Below are positions 1 through 12,066 of a stretch of DNA of 64,000 bases, piece after piece; the stretch's first letter is position 1; each line of letters opens with the position of its first letter. The stretch is from Thamnidium elegans (lineage: Eukaryota; Mucoromycota; Mucoromycetes; Mucorales; Mucoraceae): contig JAIXMG010000044.1 in assembly GCA_025201345.1 (NCBI GenBank), positions 78,120 through 142,119 of the forward strand, given 5' to 3'. Both the position numbers and the translations under genes were made by a program. The notes under the pieces were generated by a model. That model was not told the DNA's origin. It saw only the letters and a list, made by a program, of their open reading frames with translations, and searched no databases.

Positions 1-1318
1 ACTTTTGTTCTTCCTCCCATTGTAATCTATGCATTCTATTCATTTCTTGTTCACGTTTAGCCCATTCAATAGGAATATATTCTCCTTCAAAACTCTTTAA
101 TACAGGTCTAATATCCTCTGGTGTGGTCAAAGCAACAGCTAAAAAAATAAATAAAAATATTGTTAAATCAATCCATCATCTTCTTGTGTCCTTTTGCCCC
201 TACCTTCCAAGAAAGGAATATATTCTAAAAGGCCCTGATCCTTTACTTCTCCCTTCCAAGGCTTCAAAGCAATACCGTTTTCAGGTTGCAAACTGAAAGA
301 TTCAGGGTTAGAATCCATAATAATGACCTTGCTTAAATCACGGTTCAAATGAGATAAATCCTTAACATATTTTCCATCAACGTAACGTGTAGCTTCACGG
401 TAAAGTCTATACATGGCATATTGGTAAGGATCGAGTTTATCCAAAAGAGGCAAAGCATTCTGATATCAAAATATGGTTTTAGTTGTCAATGTATTTGTTT
501 ATATTTATATATACTCACCAAAGAGGGTTGAGAGGTGAAAATAACAATTTCGTAGAATTGAGAGAGATAAGAAAGGAAATAGTCTACACCAGGTCTCTTT
601 GCGTGACGCCAGCCATGCTCTTTCTATATAACCGTCTAAGTAACCTCAAATAATAATAATAGTAATAAATTTACTTACGTCCCAGGTGGAATAAACCAAG
701 GTCTCATCCAAATTAATAACCAAGGTGTATGCACGACGGTATGGCTCAGGTAAAGGCTCAGGAAGAAGCTTGTCCCACATAGGATCACTCATACCTTGTT
801 GGAATTCATTGAAGCGATCACGACAGCGGCTATAAGCAGCACAAAGTGGGTTATCCTCAACGTACTATAATAACAATTATTTTTCTGTCCTATCACATAA
901 AATAATATTCCTTTTTACCTTGTCTTCTCTTCCATCCTCAAAAGGGCGACCTTATATACATGTTAAAAACACTTTTTTAAAACTCGACATTCTTTTTTTT
1001 TTTTTTTTTTTTTTTTTTTCATTTTCGTAACTTACCGAAATAGAACAAAGTACCAAGACCGAGACCAGTAATGGCGCCAGTAGCTAAAGCAATTTCCTTA
1101 TACTTGTTGTCCTTTTCACCTTTTGCTTTCAAAGGCTTTTTGTCGCTTTTAGGAAGAGTGGCTTTTCCCTTCGTGGTTCCTATCTTTTGGGCCAAAGCTT
1201 CTTCAGCTAACTTGTGAGCAGAAGAAGGACCGGCGGGCTTCTCAGGAGTAGAAGTATAAGTTCTCTTTAAAGCAGCAGAGGCTGTCTTTTGCAAACGCAA
1301 TGCAGTTCTACTAAACAT
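1..1318 (-). CDS. TIM50: TIM50, mitochondrial inner-membrane translocase subunit (3' end outside window)
   Basis: Presequence receptor of the TIM23 complex, anchored in the mitochondrial inner membrane with an FCP1-like domain facing the intermembrane space. I see six exons: 1318-1036, 950-919, 864-679, 623-519, 459-204 and 138-1 (open). The N-terminus ([19 protein letters not shown]) is a basic presequence. One membrane segment follows ([19 protein letters not shown]), then the FCP1-like fold with [27 protein letters not shown] and IVIFTSQPS. The DxDxT phosphatase motif is degenerate here (NLDET), as is usual for TIM50, which is not thought to be an active phosphatase. All introns are GT-AG and phases agree. 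Intron 1 holds a 30-nt poly(T) tract (990-1019). The C-terminus lies beyond the left edge. Confidence 0.93.
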
Positions 1319-2639
1319 TTTTTTTTTAAAAAAGAAAGAAGTAAAACAAAACCACGCTCCCAGCCAAAATTGACGTATTATGCTTGAACTATGGAAAATG
1401 GGTAAATATTGAGTGGCTTGTCCCCCTTACTCTCCATGCCGGGGTATAATTGATTTAAATTTCCGCTGAAGAGAAGTACGCAAGAATCCAATTCTTAATA
1501 AACGAAACCGTCATAGAAGCCAGTAAGATAAATGGGTATGATATAGATGTAATTATGGCCAAATGAATTTAAAGGAAGTTTACCAAAATATACAGTTGAA
1601 CCGCTTGCTACGGTAATCTGCGATTCTCCTGCTCTCAATACAGATTTTAGTAACTTATTTTAAGAACAGCATATCAAGGCTATACATGGCGCTCGTGGAG
1701 CTCAAGATCACCACAAATTTTAAGAACATGTGGGATAATAAAAAAAGTCATAAATAAATTGCTGGATAAACTGCTCATTGTTTTACTCCGTTTACACTTG
1801 GCACCTAAAAGAGAAGTTATACGACGACAAAAAATTTCCAGTAACTCAGGAAAAAAAAAAGCATTCAAAAAACTACGCCCATTATATTCTACGTACTGAA
1901 AAAAAGAAGCTTAAAAAATACCAACAGATTTAGAACGCCAGAAATGGTCTATAACAATCGAAAAGGCTAAAATTAGGATAATTAGATTGAAAATTTTTTA
2001 CAGGTAAATTAAAATTTTTTACTATTGTATCATCTACAATGTTTTTTTTAGCAACAGGAATCTGCTTCTATTAGGCTGAAAAGCTCTTCTCATTGCTTAG
2101 TTGAAAGTGAGTAAATCAATTCATCCAAAGATGCACCAAGAAGAAGGGTTGGCCAATTGAAGAACGTTACAAAATATCTGATATTTTCGAAGGATGTCAT
2201 ATCTAAAGACCAGCTTTTAGATGCTACTGCCGAAGAAATTTCTGTTTGTTTACTGATCAGCAATACTTTAAAAAAGTTCATACCAGCTAGTGACTGTTTC
2301 GTTTTTGGGCGATTTAATGTTGCTCGAGAAGTACATAGTATCACTAAAATAAAAAAGAGTTCGGAAATAAAGTTACTATAAGAAGCGATCGAAATAAACA
2401 TATGGAAGGAATAATATTTATTAAAAGCACATTTATTTGATATATCACATTTCTTAAATCTAATTTATTTGCTCGATGTTCCTTTTAAATACAACTGTGC
2501 ATGTATACTTTTTATTTTATTTTTTATTTCTCGGATCCATTAAGTTAGTTTGAAGTGTTTCTTTATTAATTTGATACCACTTTTTTTTTTGTTCTTATTT
2601 TTTTTTTTTGCTCGCTGTAACTAGCGTAATTTAATCGCC
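1319..2639. other. Intergenic region between TIM50 and FKS1
   Basis: Divergent promoter space of about 1.3 kb. The first 60 bases include the A-rich leader of TIM50. The last 60 bases before the glucan synthase start hold T-runs and a CTCGCTGTAACTAGCG stretch. Between them (about 1680-2400) are short broken reading frames. The longest plus-strand one (2157-2381, 74 codons) and its antisense partner match nothing I recognise. It may be decayed coding DNA, since codon-like stretches such as KVINKLLDKLL occur without an intact frame, but I cannot name a source. Confidence 0.5.
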
Positions 2640-2879
2640 ATGGAAGAAAATATAGCACCGACAGATAAAAATAATTTGACAACAGATGCCCGTAGACCAT
2701 CCTATTCTGCTCCAACACTCGGAACTAATGATACATCCTCTTCATCATCTGATTTCTCTAATATCAAAGAGTCATCACAGGATATAAACTCAAAACAAAA
2801 GCATCATCGTCATGAAAAATCACATAAAGATTTCCCTGAAATTCGGGCATATTATGCGAAGTAATGATTTCTATCAGTA

Positions 2880-2919
<40 letters not shown>

Positions 2920-5900
2920 AACAAAGATTTTATATAGTATAGCAAAAGATGGTACGTCAGTAGATAATATCAGTACTGAATCATTTTCTTCAAATATTTT
3001 AAAAAAGCAAGACGAAATATCGCCTTATTCAGAACCTTCATTAAAAATTCCTACCTCTCTTCCTGTCGCACCGGTTTCTGAACGTAAGGAATGTTATCTA
3101 TACTATTTTATTTATTTGTTAATTTTTTTTTTTTCGTTTCTTTTTAGCTGATATCAGAAACATTGAGCATAGAGATATTTATACGAAAAACGTTCATTCA
3201 ACTGAATTTCCTCCAAGATACTTATCTTCAATACCCATCAATAACAGTCTAAACTCGTTTACACCATCGTCATTACAACAACAACAACAACAACAACATC
3301 AACAGCAGCAGCAACCCATTTATCAAGATAACACAGGTGTTTTTGAAGTAGACCTTTTAGCCGCTTTATCAGACGGCGATGACGGTAGATACACGCGATA
3401 TGCTTCATCTGCCGATTCTATGCTGGCTTTGATTGAAAGTAGAAAGTACAACGGAACAAAAGCTTTAACAGCTGGAGTCAACGATAGCCAAGCATCTATT
3501 CAAACCAATGTCAGCAATAATAATATAAATGCCTTACATGGCTATGGAACTGCCGACTGTCCTTATCCTGCTTGGGGTCCCGAAGATGCTATTCCCGTCA
3601 CCTATAAAGAACTCGAAACTACATTTATAGCCATTGGTAAAAAGTTTGGATTTCAACACGATAGTGTCAGAAATATGATTGAACACTTAATGATTATGCT
3701 GGACTCACGTGCCTCGCGTATTACACCTCAGTTAGCACTAGATACGTTACATGCGGATTACATTGGTGGTGACAACGCTAATTATCGTAAATGGTACTTC
3801 GCATCTCAAATGGATATGTACGAACAAACCGAACAAGAGAAGTTGCTTGCAGCCGATATTGGTGACGAACACGAACAATTACGACGTACGGAGGAGAAAT
3901 GGATGCTGCGTATGCGAAACTTGACAAACCACGAAAAATTGCGTGATTTGGCCTTGTATCTTTTATTATGGGGAGAAGCGGCCCCAGTTCGTTTTACGCC
4001 TGAAACGTTATGTTTTATTTACAAAGTGGCGTATGACTATTACTGCCACGTAGAAAACCAAGTAACAGAAGATGTGCCTGAAGGCACTTACTTGGATGGG
4101 GTCGTTACACCTTTGTATAATTTTTTTAGGGATCAAACATATGTTTTAGCAAACGGTAAATACGCAAAACGAGAAAAAGATCATGACCGAGTCATCGGAT
4201 ATGATGATGTCAATCAATTCTTTTGGCATTCGAGTTGTTATGATCGAATTTTGGTAGGAGAGCAAGGCAATAAGCCAAACAAGGAAAATACACTAGGAAG
4301 GCTACCACCGGAAGACCGTTACAATGCTCTTCGATCTGTTAATTGGAAAAAAACGTTTACAAAGACTTACAAGGAAAAGCGTAGCTGGATGCATGCCTCC
4401 ATTAATTTTTCTCGCGTTTGGGTTATTCATATTGTTACTTTTTGGTACTATATTATGGCAAATGCTTACTCTCTCTACTTGAATGTAGACAAGGAAGTTG
4501 CGAAAGAAGAAGTTGCTGTTCAAATATCAATTGTTGCTCTTGGTGGTGTCGTTGCATGTTTTTTGGTGCTTGTAGGCTCTTGTGCAGAGTTAGCTTACTT
4601 GCCTGTAAGTTGGCATAACTCAAAATATGTATTAAGGCGCATCGTATTTTTGTTTATTCTTATGATCATCAACGCTGGTCCCTCATTTTACTGTATTGTA
4701 TTAGATAGGGTGAGCTGGATATCAAAAATAGTGGCCATTGTTCAACTATTAGTCAGTATTGCGACTACCCTCTTCTTATCTATTGTACCGTCATCTCGAC
4801 TTTTTATGAGAAAATCACAGCATACACGAGAGGAGCTGGCTAATGAAAGTTTTACTGCTAATTTTCCTCCATTGAAAAGAATTGATCGTATCATGTCTAT
4901 TTGTTTATGGATCTGTGTATTTTCTTGTAAACTATTGGAATCGTATTTTTTCTTGGCGTTATCTTTCAAAGATCCTCTTACTGTTATTAGTACAATGAAT
5001 ATTATCAACTGTCATGACAGGTTGATCGGATCTATGGTTTGTGAACAAATGCCTCGTATTACAATTGCAATCATGTTTCTGATGGATTTGGTTCTCTATT
5101 TCTTGGATACCTATCTCTGGTACATTATTTGGAACACCGCATTTTCTGTTTCTAGATCATTTTATCTTGGTATCTCTATCTGGTCACCCTGGAGGAATAT
5201 ATTTGCTAGTTTACCAAAAAGAATTTTTGTAAAGCTATTGGCTACACCTGACATTCAAGTAAAATATAAGCCCAAAGTTTTATGTTCTCAGATTTGGAAC
5301 GCAATTGTTATCACCATGTATCGCGAACATCTAATTACTGTCGATCATGCTCAGCGTATGTTATATCAACAGGTAAAACTCATCTGGTTTTGTGTGTGTG
5401 TGTGTGTGTTTTAAACAAAGTTACTAACCTAATAAACAACAAATAGGAAGTGAACCCTTTGGATGGGCAACGTACGTTAAAGGCCCCTACTTTTTTTGTC
5501 ACACAAGAGGACACTTCATTCAAAACAGAGTATTTCCCTCAACACGGAGAAGCTGAACGTCGTATTCATTTCTTTGCACAAAGTTTAACAACACCTATGC
5601 CACCGTCACACCCTGTCGAATGTATGCCAACATTCACTGTTTTAACCGTAAGTTTTTTTTTTTCGTATCGTACAAATATTTTTAATTAATGTATATTTGT
5701 TTGTTTAGCCTCATTACGGAGAAAAAATTTTATTATCGCTCAGAGAAATTATCCGTGAAGAGGATAATAGCACTCGAGTTACGCTATTAGAATACTTGAA
5801 ACAGTTACACACAGTCGAATGGGATAATTTTGTAAAGGACACTAAAATGTTGGTAGAAGATGAAGGAAGAAACAGTATGGGAGCAAGACATCAAACTAGT

Positions 5901-8840
5901 GATTCTGATTTATCCGGTGCTTGTAACGCGGAAAAAGAGTTAGTTAAAAGTGATATTGATGATTTACCATTTTACTGCATTGGTTTCAAATCTTCCAAGC
6001 CCGAATATACTCTACGTACTCGTATATGGGCTTCTCTTCGTGCACAAACCTTATATCGTACTGTTTCTGGTTTTATGAATTACAAGAAAGCTATTAAATT
6101 ATTATACCGTGTAGAAAACCCCGAAACCGTTCGTTTGTATCAAGGCGATAAGGAAAATCTTGATCAGGACCTCGATCGTTTAGCTAGACGTAAATTTAAA
6201 TTCTTGGTTGCAATGCAACGGTATGCGAAATTTAACCCCAGCGAAGCAGAGGATGCCGAGTTTTTATTCAAAGCTTTCCCAGAACTTCAAGTAGCCTATA
6301 TCGACGAAGTACCACCGGCGGAAGAAGGTGGCGAAATTACTTATTATTCCGCTCTTATTGACGGATTCTCTGAAATTAACGAAGCAGGTAAACGTGTGCC
6401 TCGTTACCGCGTTCGATTGCCCGGTAATCCTATTTTAGGTGACGGTAAATCCGATAATCAAAATCATGCCATTATTTTTTACCGAGGTGAATTTTTACAG
6501 TTGATTGATGCTAACCAGGATAATTATCTTGAAGAATGTCTAAAAATTAGAAACGTACTTGGTGAATTTGAAACTTTAGAGCCTTCTCACATATCACCTT
6601 ATTCTGCTGCTTATCAAAAATCCAAGAGTTCTCCCGTAGCTATTGTTGGTGCTCGTGAATATATCTTTTCCGAAAATGTCGGTGTACTTGGTGATGTTGC
6701 TGCTGGTAAGGAACAAACTTTTGGTACTTTGACACAACGTATTATGGCTAAGATTGGCGGTAAATTACATTACGGTCATCCTGATTTCTTGAATGCTATC
6801 TTTATGAATACAAGAGGCGGTGTCTCTAAAGCTCAAAAGGGTCTTCACTTGAACGAAGATATTTACGCGGGTATGAACGCTTTTACTCGAGGCGGTCGTA
6901 TCAAACATACGGAGTACTTTCAATGCGGTAAAGGTCGAGATTTAGGTTTTGGTTCAATCTTGAACTTTACAACAAAGATTGGTACAGGTATGGGCGAACA
7001 AATGTTATCGCGTGAATACTATTACATTGGCACACAGTTACCGTTGGATCGTTTCTTAACATTTTATTATGCTCATCCCGGTTTTCACATTAACAATATC
7101 TTTATTATGATGTCTGTTCAGATGTTCATGTTGGCTATTTTGTTTATTAGTGCAATGGGTGCTACTTTAACTATATGTGAGTACAATGCAGATGCGCCTC
7201 CAGAAGCACCATTGATTCCTGAAGGCTGTTATAATCTGGTACCTATCTTTGATTGGGTAAAACGTTGTATTCTGTCTATTTTCGTAGTATTCTTTGCTGC
7301 ATTCTTGCCATTATTTTTACAAGAATTGACTGAAAGAGGATTCTGGCGAAGTTTAACTCGTATGGGTCGTCACTTTATTTCGTTATCTCCATTATTTGAA
7401 ATTTTTGTCACCCAAATATATACAAACTCTGTTCTAGAAAATTTGGTATATGGTGGTGCTATGTACATTGGTACAGGTCGTGGCTTTGCTACATCTCGCA
7501 TTCCATTTAGTACTCTTTACTCTAGGTTCACGGGCCCCAGTATTTATATCGGTGCAAGAAATTTTGTTATCATGCTATTTGCATCTATTGCTTACTGGAT
7601 ACCTCATTTGTTATATTTCTGGTTTACTGTAGTTGCGCTCATGGTCTCTCCATTTGTATTTAATCCCAATCAGTTTTCTCCTATCGATTTCCTAGTAGAT
7701 TATAAAGAATTTATTCGTTGGTTATCTCGGGGTAATTCAAACACGCACAAAAACTCATGGATTAATCATACTAGGTCTGCTCGAGCACGTATCACTGGTT
7801 ATAAGCGCTCTTTACCTGCAGGTACAACTACCACAGTAGCCGATTTACCGCGTCTTGGATTGGGAGCTATTTTCGTATCAGAAGTCATTCTACCTCTTAT
7901 CTATGCTATATTGTGTACAATTCCGTATGGTTTTATCAAGAGTTTCGATTCCGAGGATTCTACATTACCTGCAACAGGTCCTAGTCCGCTTATTCGTATA
8001 GGTGTCATGGCATTAGGTCCCATTTTAGTTAATACAGTAGGTCTCATGATATTCTTTGGTATGTCGGTGGGTATTGGTAGTATAGTAAGTATCTGGGTAG
8101 TCAAATTTGGTTCTATTATGGCGGCATGTGCTCATGCGTGGTCTGTTATCAATGTTATCATCTTTTTTGAAGTATTTTTCATGTTGGAGGAATGGAAATT
8201 ATTAAATGTTGTGCTCGGTATTGTATCTACAGTTGGTATTCAACGTTTTGTTATCAAGTTATTGACCGTCATGTGTTTGACTCGAGAGTTTAAACAAGAT
8301 GAATCCAATCGTGGTTGGTGGACTGGCAAGTGGTATGGTCGCGGGGTAAGTCTTTTTTTTTTAAAAAAATGTTTTATTATATGTACTAATTTTTTTTTTA
8401 TGCGTAGCTTGGATGGCATGGTAAACATATAACTTTTTTATTTTTAGATATAAAAACTAAGCGCAATTCTTTACTAATATATATGTATAGCTATCACTCA
8501 ACCTGCACGAGAATTTATTTGTAAAATTATTGAAATGACAGAGTTTTCTACCGACTTTTTGTTAGGCCACGTTATCCTCTTTTTCCTTTCTTTATTTATA
8601 GTGATTCCTTACGTCAATACAGCACATTCTTTGATGCTCTTCTGGTTACGGCCTTCACAACAAATTCGGAGTCATATCTGGACTGCAAAACAACAAAAGA
8701 AAAGAAAGCGCGTAGCCATTTGTTACGGTATCATGTTTTATAGTATATTCTTGCTATTCATAGGCCTCATAGTTGCACCCATGATACTAGGAAAATCGTT
8801 ACTCTCCGGTTTAATCGATGTTAAATCACTCCCTATTTAA
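2640..8840 (+). CDS. FKS1: 1,3-beta-glucan synthase catalytic subunit (FKS family, GT48)
   Basis: Integral plasma-membrane enzyme that makes cell-wall 1,3-beta-glucan from UDP-glucose, with a Rho1 GTPase regulatory partner in other fungi. Seven exons: 2640-2860, 2938-3083, 3148-5372, 5447-5647, 5709-8345, 8408-8420 and 8491-8840, summing to 1,930 codons, close to the usual size of about 1,900. The hydrophilic N-terminus has a Q/H-rich run. The FKS1 domain 1 region ([19 protein letters not shown]) follows, then a first membrane block, the large cytosolic catalytic region ([42 protein letters not shown]) and a second membrane block. Exon 6 is a 13-nt micro-exon needed to read GRGLGWHAITQP. The echinocandin hot-spot regions lie at 4950-4976 and 7251-7274 and differ from the yeast residues. 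Intron 1 contains a poly(A) run of about 37 nt. The stop is TAA at 8838-8840. Confidence 0.97.
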
Positions 8841-9341
8841 ACAGTAATAATTATTTTCCTTTCTTATTTTATATCTTTCTTAGTCTTGTAATAAAACCAA
8901 CTTTTTTTCTTTAAAAAAGAAAAAAAAAAAAAAAAGTATACTTTGCTATAAAAAAAAACCATTGCGTTAGTAAATAGAGAGTCTGTGCACAAGTCCGAGG
9001 AAAAAAGATAGGTTAAAAAGAAGATTTTAGCTAATGTTGATCAAATTAACCTCCCTAATCATTGTACTTCACCTACCAAATACGCTTTTTTATTCCCAGA
9101 TACTCGTTATATTTACATAAGAACTGATAAGCTCATAATTCACGTACAGCTCAATTATATTGTATAATACCTACATACTGCTATTTTATATTGTACAAAG
9201 CAAACAACTTCATCGCATTAACAATTCAAATATATAAGTATATATATATATATATTTTCAATCACCTGAGATTGATTGATATCCCGAAGAGAATTTTTTG
9301 CGTTACTTTTTTTTTTTTCTTACTTGTTCTTTACATTAAAA
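8841..9341. other. Intergenic region, FKS1 3' end to copper-fist gene promoter
   Basis: About 500 bases without a gene. It begins with the AT-rich 3' region of FKS1, including an A-run near 8913-8935. A (TA)n microsatellite sits near 9237-9256 and a T-run with pyrimidine-rich leader (9307-9330) ends 12 nt before the next start codon. No RNA gene or copper-response box (GCTGA type) is convincing to my eye. Confidence 0.5.
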
Positions 9342-10344
9342 ATGTTAATTAATGGAGAGAAATGGGCTTGTGGTAACCAACGCATTTACTTAATAACAGA
9401 AAAAAGAATATTTAACTCATTTTAAAATAATAGAAACCTGTATAAAAGTAAGAATAAAATTATACTGACAGAAAAGGATAGTATAAATTAAAATAGTAAG
9501 TATAGGGTCACCGAGCGACTCATTGTAAACATAATGAACGTCAGTTAGTACCAATAAAGAAAAAAGGAAGGCCTTCAACACAATGTAAACGGTGCAGAGA
9601 GCTTCGTATTGTCAGACAACTTCATGTCAAGTGTAATTGTGAAGATCAAAGTAAGTTAGTATATATATATATATATATATGAATACAAGAGTACTGAGAA
9701 TAGTTTATAAAGGTCAAAAATTAAAAAAGAAAAAGGAAGTCGCAGTTGTAGTAAAAAAAAAGGCAAAAGTGGATACGTTACGAGCAATAGCACCTAAACA
9801 AACCGCAAAAGATGTCTTACCAGTGAGCTGTTGTAAAAAGCCTGTAACCGTGGAAATTATTAAATTACCTGATTTACCAGCAAATTGTTGTAAAAAGTCA
9901 ACTGCAGTGGAAACTGTTCCGTCGCCTAGTGCGCCAAAGAGTTGCTGTAAAAAAATAGTAAGGTTAGAAACTGTTCCTTTACCAAATATACCACCTCCTT
10001 CATCTTGTTGTGGACCACCATCTAAAAACCAACAAGGTGAAACTATTCGAGTAGTTACTTGTCGTTGTGGTGATTCATGTGCATGTATTGGATGCGATGC
10101 GCACCCTTCAAGAGCAATGAAGGAAGGAAAAAAGGATGTTTATATTGGATTTGATAATCAAAATAATAATAGAAGGTTATCAATTGCAGCAATATGTTCT
10201 AGTAATACAGCTTCTGAAATGGTGGATCATCCAAGCTCAGTTTTATCCCAAGATGGTATATTATTATGTGGTTGTGGATGTGCCAAGACATTTGAAGATT
10301 GTTCTGGTTGTTTTAATGAAATATGTCAATCAGCATATTTGTAA
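9342..10344 (+). CDS. CUF1: Copper-fist transcription factor (Cuf1/Mac1/Ace1 type)
   Basis: Probable copper-sensing regulator of copper-uptake or copper-detoxification genes. The N-terminal copper fist is spread over three small exons, 9342-9372, 9434-9447 (14-nt micro-exon) and 9506-9650. Together they give MLINGEKWACETCIKGHR, then ATHCKHNERQLVPIKKKGRP, then the CKRC and CNC ligands; the KGRP minor-groove motif is present. Exon 4 starts at 9692 or 9704 (both in frame, giving 280 or 276 aa) and ends at 10344. It is basic at first, then carries four CC pairs, three as CCKK and one as CCGP, and a Cys block CRCGDSCACIGCDAH that fits the CxCx4CxCx2CxxH copper-cluster pattern of Mac1/Cuf1. A second Cys block lies near the C-terminus (CGCGCAKTFEDCSGC). 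The micro-exon makes the fist easy to miss in automatic annotation. Activator versus repressor role cannot be told from sequence. Confidence 0.9.
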
Positions 10345-10374
10345 ATATATATATTATTTTATTAATTATAATTA

Positions 10375-10623
10375 TTAATTATGGATACGATTATTTCTAT
10401 GGGGTTGGGTTCGTGTATTAGGTGAGGGGGATCTAATATGAGGATTAGGTGATACTGATCTATGATGAATAGGCGAAGGAGATCTACTAGTATTATAATG
10501 ATATGCTTGTTGTTGTTGCTGTTGTTGTAATTGTAATTGTTGTTGCATTTGCATTTGTTGCTGCTGTTGTTGGTAGTGATGATGATGAAGCTGTTGTTGA
10601 ATATTAGGATCAAGATAACCTCT

Positions 10624-10658
<35 letters not shown>

Positions 10659-11706
10659 GGTAGTAGTGATGTTGACTTTGCATTGTTCTTTGCTGCTGCT
10701 GCTGTTGTTGTTGTTGCTGTTGCTGTACTTGTTGGAAACTAATATTATGTGATCCTGGTTCTGGTAATCTACCGAGTAACCCTTCCAACTTATGTACAAC
10801 CTTTGGCTTCATTCTTTTGGCATCTGCTTTTTCTTGTTCTAATTGTACTAATAAATCCATACCAGACATAGTTCTACCACCATTTCCGTGTTGTTGACGT
10901 CTTATATTTGATGAATTAGATTTTGATGGTTGAATTTGATTTTGAAACAATGCTAATTTTTGTTGATGATATTGTTGCATTTGATGAAGTTGTTGTAAGT
11001 GGCTTCCTTCTACCAATGTTAAAATAGGCCCAGCATTTGGATCTCTATTAGCTAGCAATGCTTCATTATCATCATCATCATCACCTCCTTCTTCTAAGTT
11101 TTCTACCGTATTAGTTTGTACAGGTTGATGTGCAGTATTCTGCATATTTCTTTGATTATGCTTTCTAGATACATTATTCCGATTTATTTGTTCTTTTTCA
11201 TCACCATCATCATCATCATCAACCTCATCGTCTATTATTTATATATGTTAATAATAAAATTAAAAAGTAAATAAAGTAAAAAAATAAATACCTTCAGAAT
11301 CTTCATCATCACTTGGTAATGGTTGGCTTTTACGAATAGGCTTTTTTGTTGGTACAGGAGTATTTGATCTCAGTACAGGTTGGACACGAGGAGTAGGACT
11401 AAAATCATTTTCTTCAGTGCTTAAAATACTTTGATCATCATCTTCATCCTCGCTTTCTTCATCATCACTAGGAATACAACGTCTATTACGGTTTTTTACA
11501 ACTATGATAATAAAGATTTAGTTGAATATAAAACCTGCACAGTCCAATTTTTCCCCTTAATTTTTTTGTTACAAACCTCTTTGAATAGTGATCGCTGGTG
11601 GTACAACTTCCTTATAGATTGACCCATCAAAATTATTACCGGTTGGACGACGAGGTATTTCAAATGAAAGATTATCTAAATCGATAGTAATATCTTGTAA
11701 TGACAT
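10375..11706 (-). CDS. Glutamine-rich protein of unknown function
   Basis: Three exons, 11706-11577, 11501-11292 and 11231-10375, read as 398 codons with matching phases. The N-terminus is MSLQDITIDLDNLSFEIPRR. Two acidic stretches follow (SDDEESEDEDDD and DDEVDDDDDGDE), then a segment rich in Q and H. A short, apparently ordered block (DLLVQLEQEKADAKRMKPK ... LEGLLGRLPEPGSHNISF) precedes long poly-Q runs broken by H, M and Y. The C-terminus is rich in S/P/R (SPSPIHHRSVSPNPHIRS). This composition fits a nuclear regulatory or chromatin protein, but I do not recognise a named family. The gene converges on the copper-fist gene, with only about 30 bases between the two stop codons, so their 3' UTRs must overlap or be very short. 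The poly-Q is encoded mainly by CAA with some CAG and is likely length-polymorphic. Confidence 0.75.
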
Positions 11707-11975
11707 AATTGTATTTATATATATATATAGTATATATATATATAAATATAAAAGAGGAAAACAAAGATAAATAAAAGAAAAAATATTATAGGTATTTATA
11801 TGTAAAATATAAAAAGAGGGGTTAAAAAGGAGTTTATATGTATATTTGGTAATACCATCCTGTTAAAAATAGAATATATGTATATTTATATAAACATTTT
11901 ATTGTTTAGTTTATAGAACCAATTATGAATTAGTCGCACACTTTGTACAAGAGATAATACAATTAGTGTAATAGC

Positions 11976-12066
<91 letters not shown>

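Noticed and set aside
1680..2401. Coding fragments of a transposon
   Set aside because: Short suggestive words only; no frame long enough and no recognisable motif.
4302..5008. Antisense and alternate frames inside FKS1
   Set aside because: Shadows of the coding strand with no domain.
10362..10799. Minus-strand frame of 145 codons rich in N, S and I
   Set aside because: Out-of-frame reading of the CAA/CAG repeats of the glutamine-rich gene; the spliced frame with matching phases is preferred.
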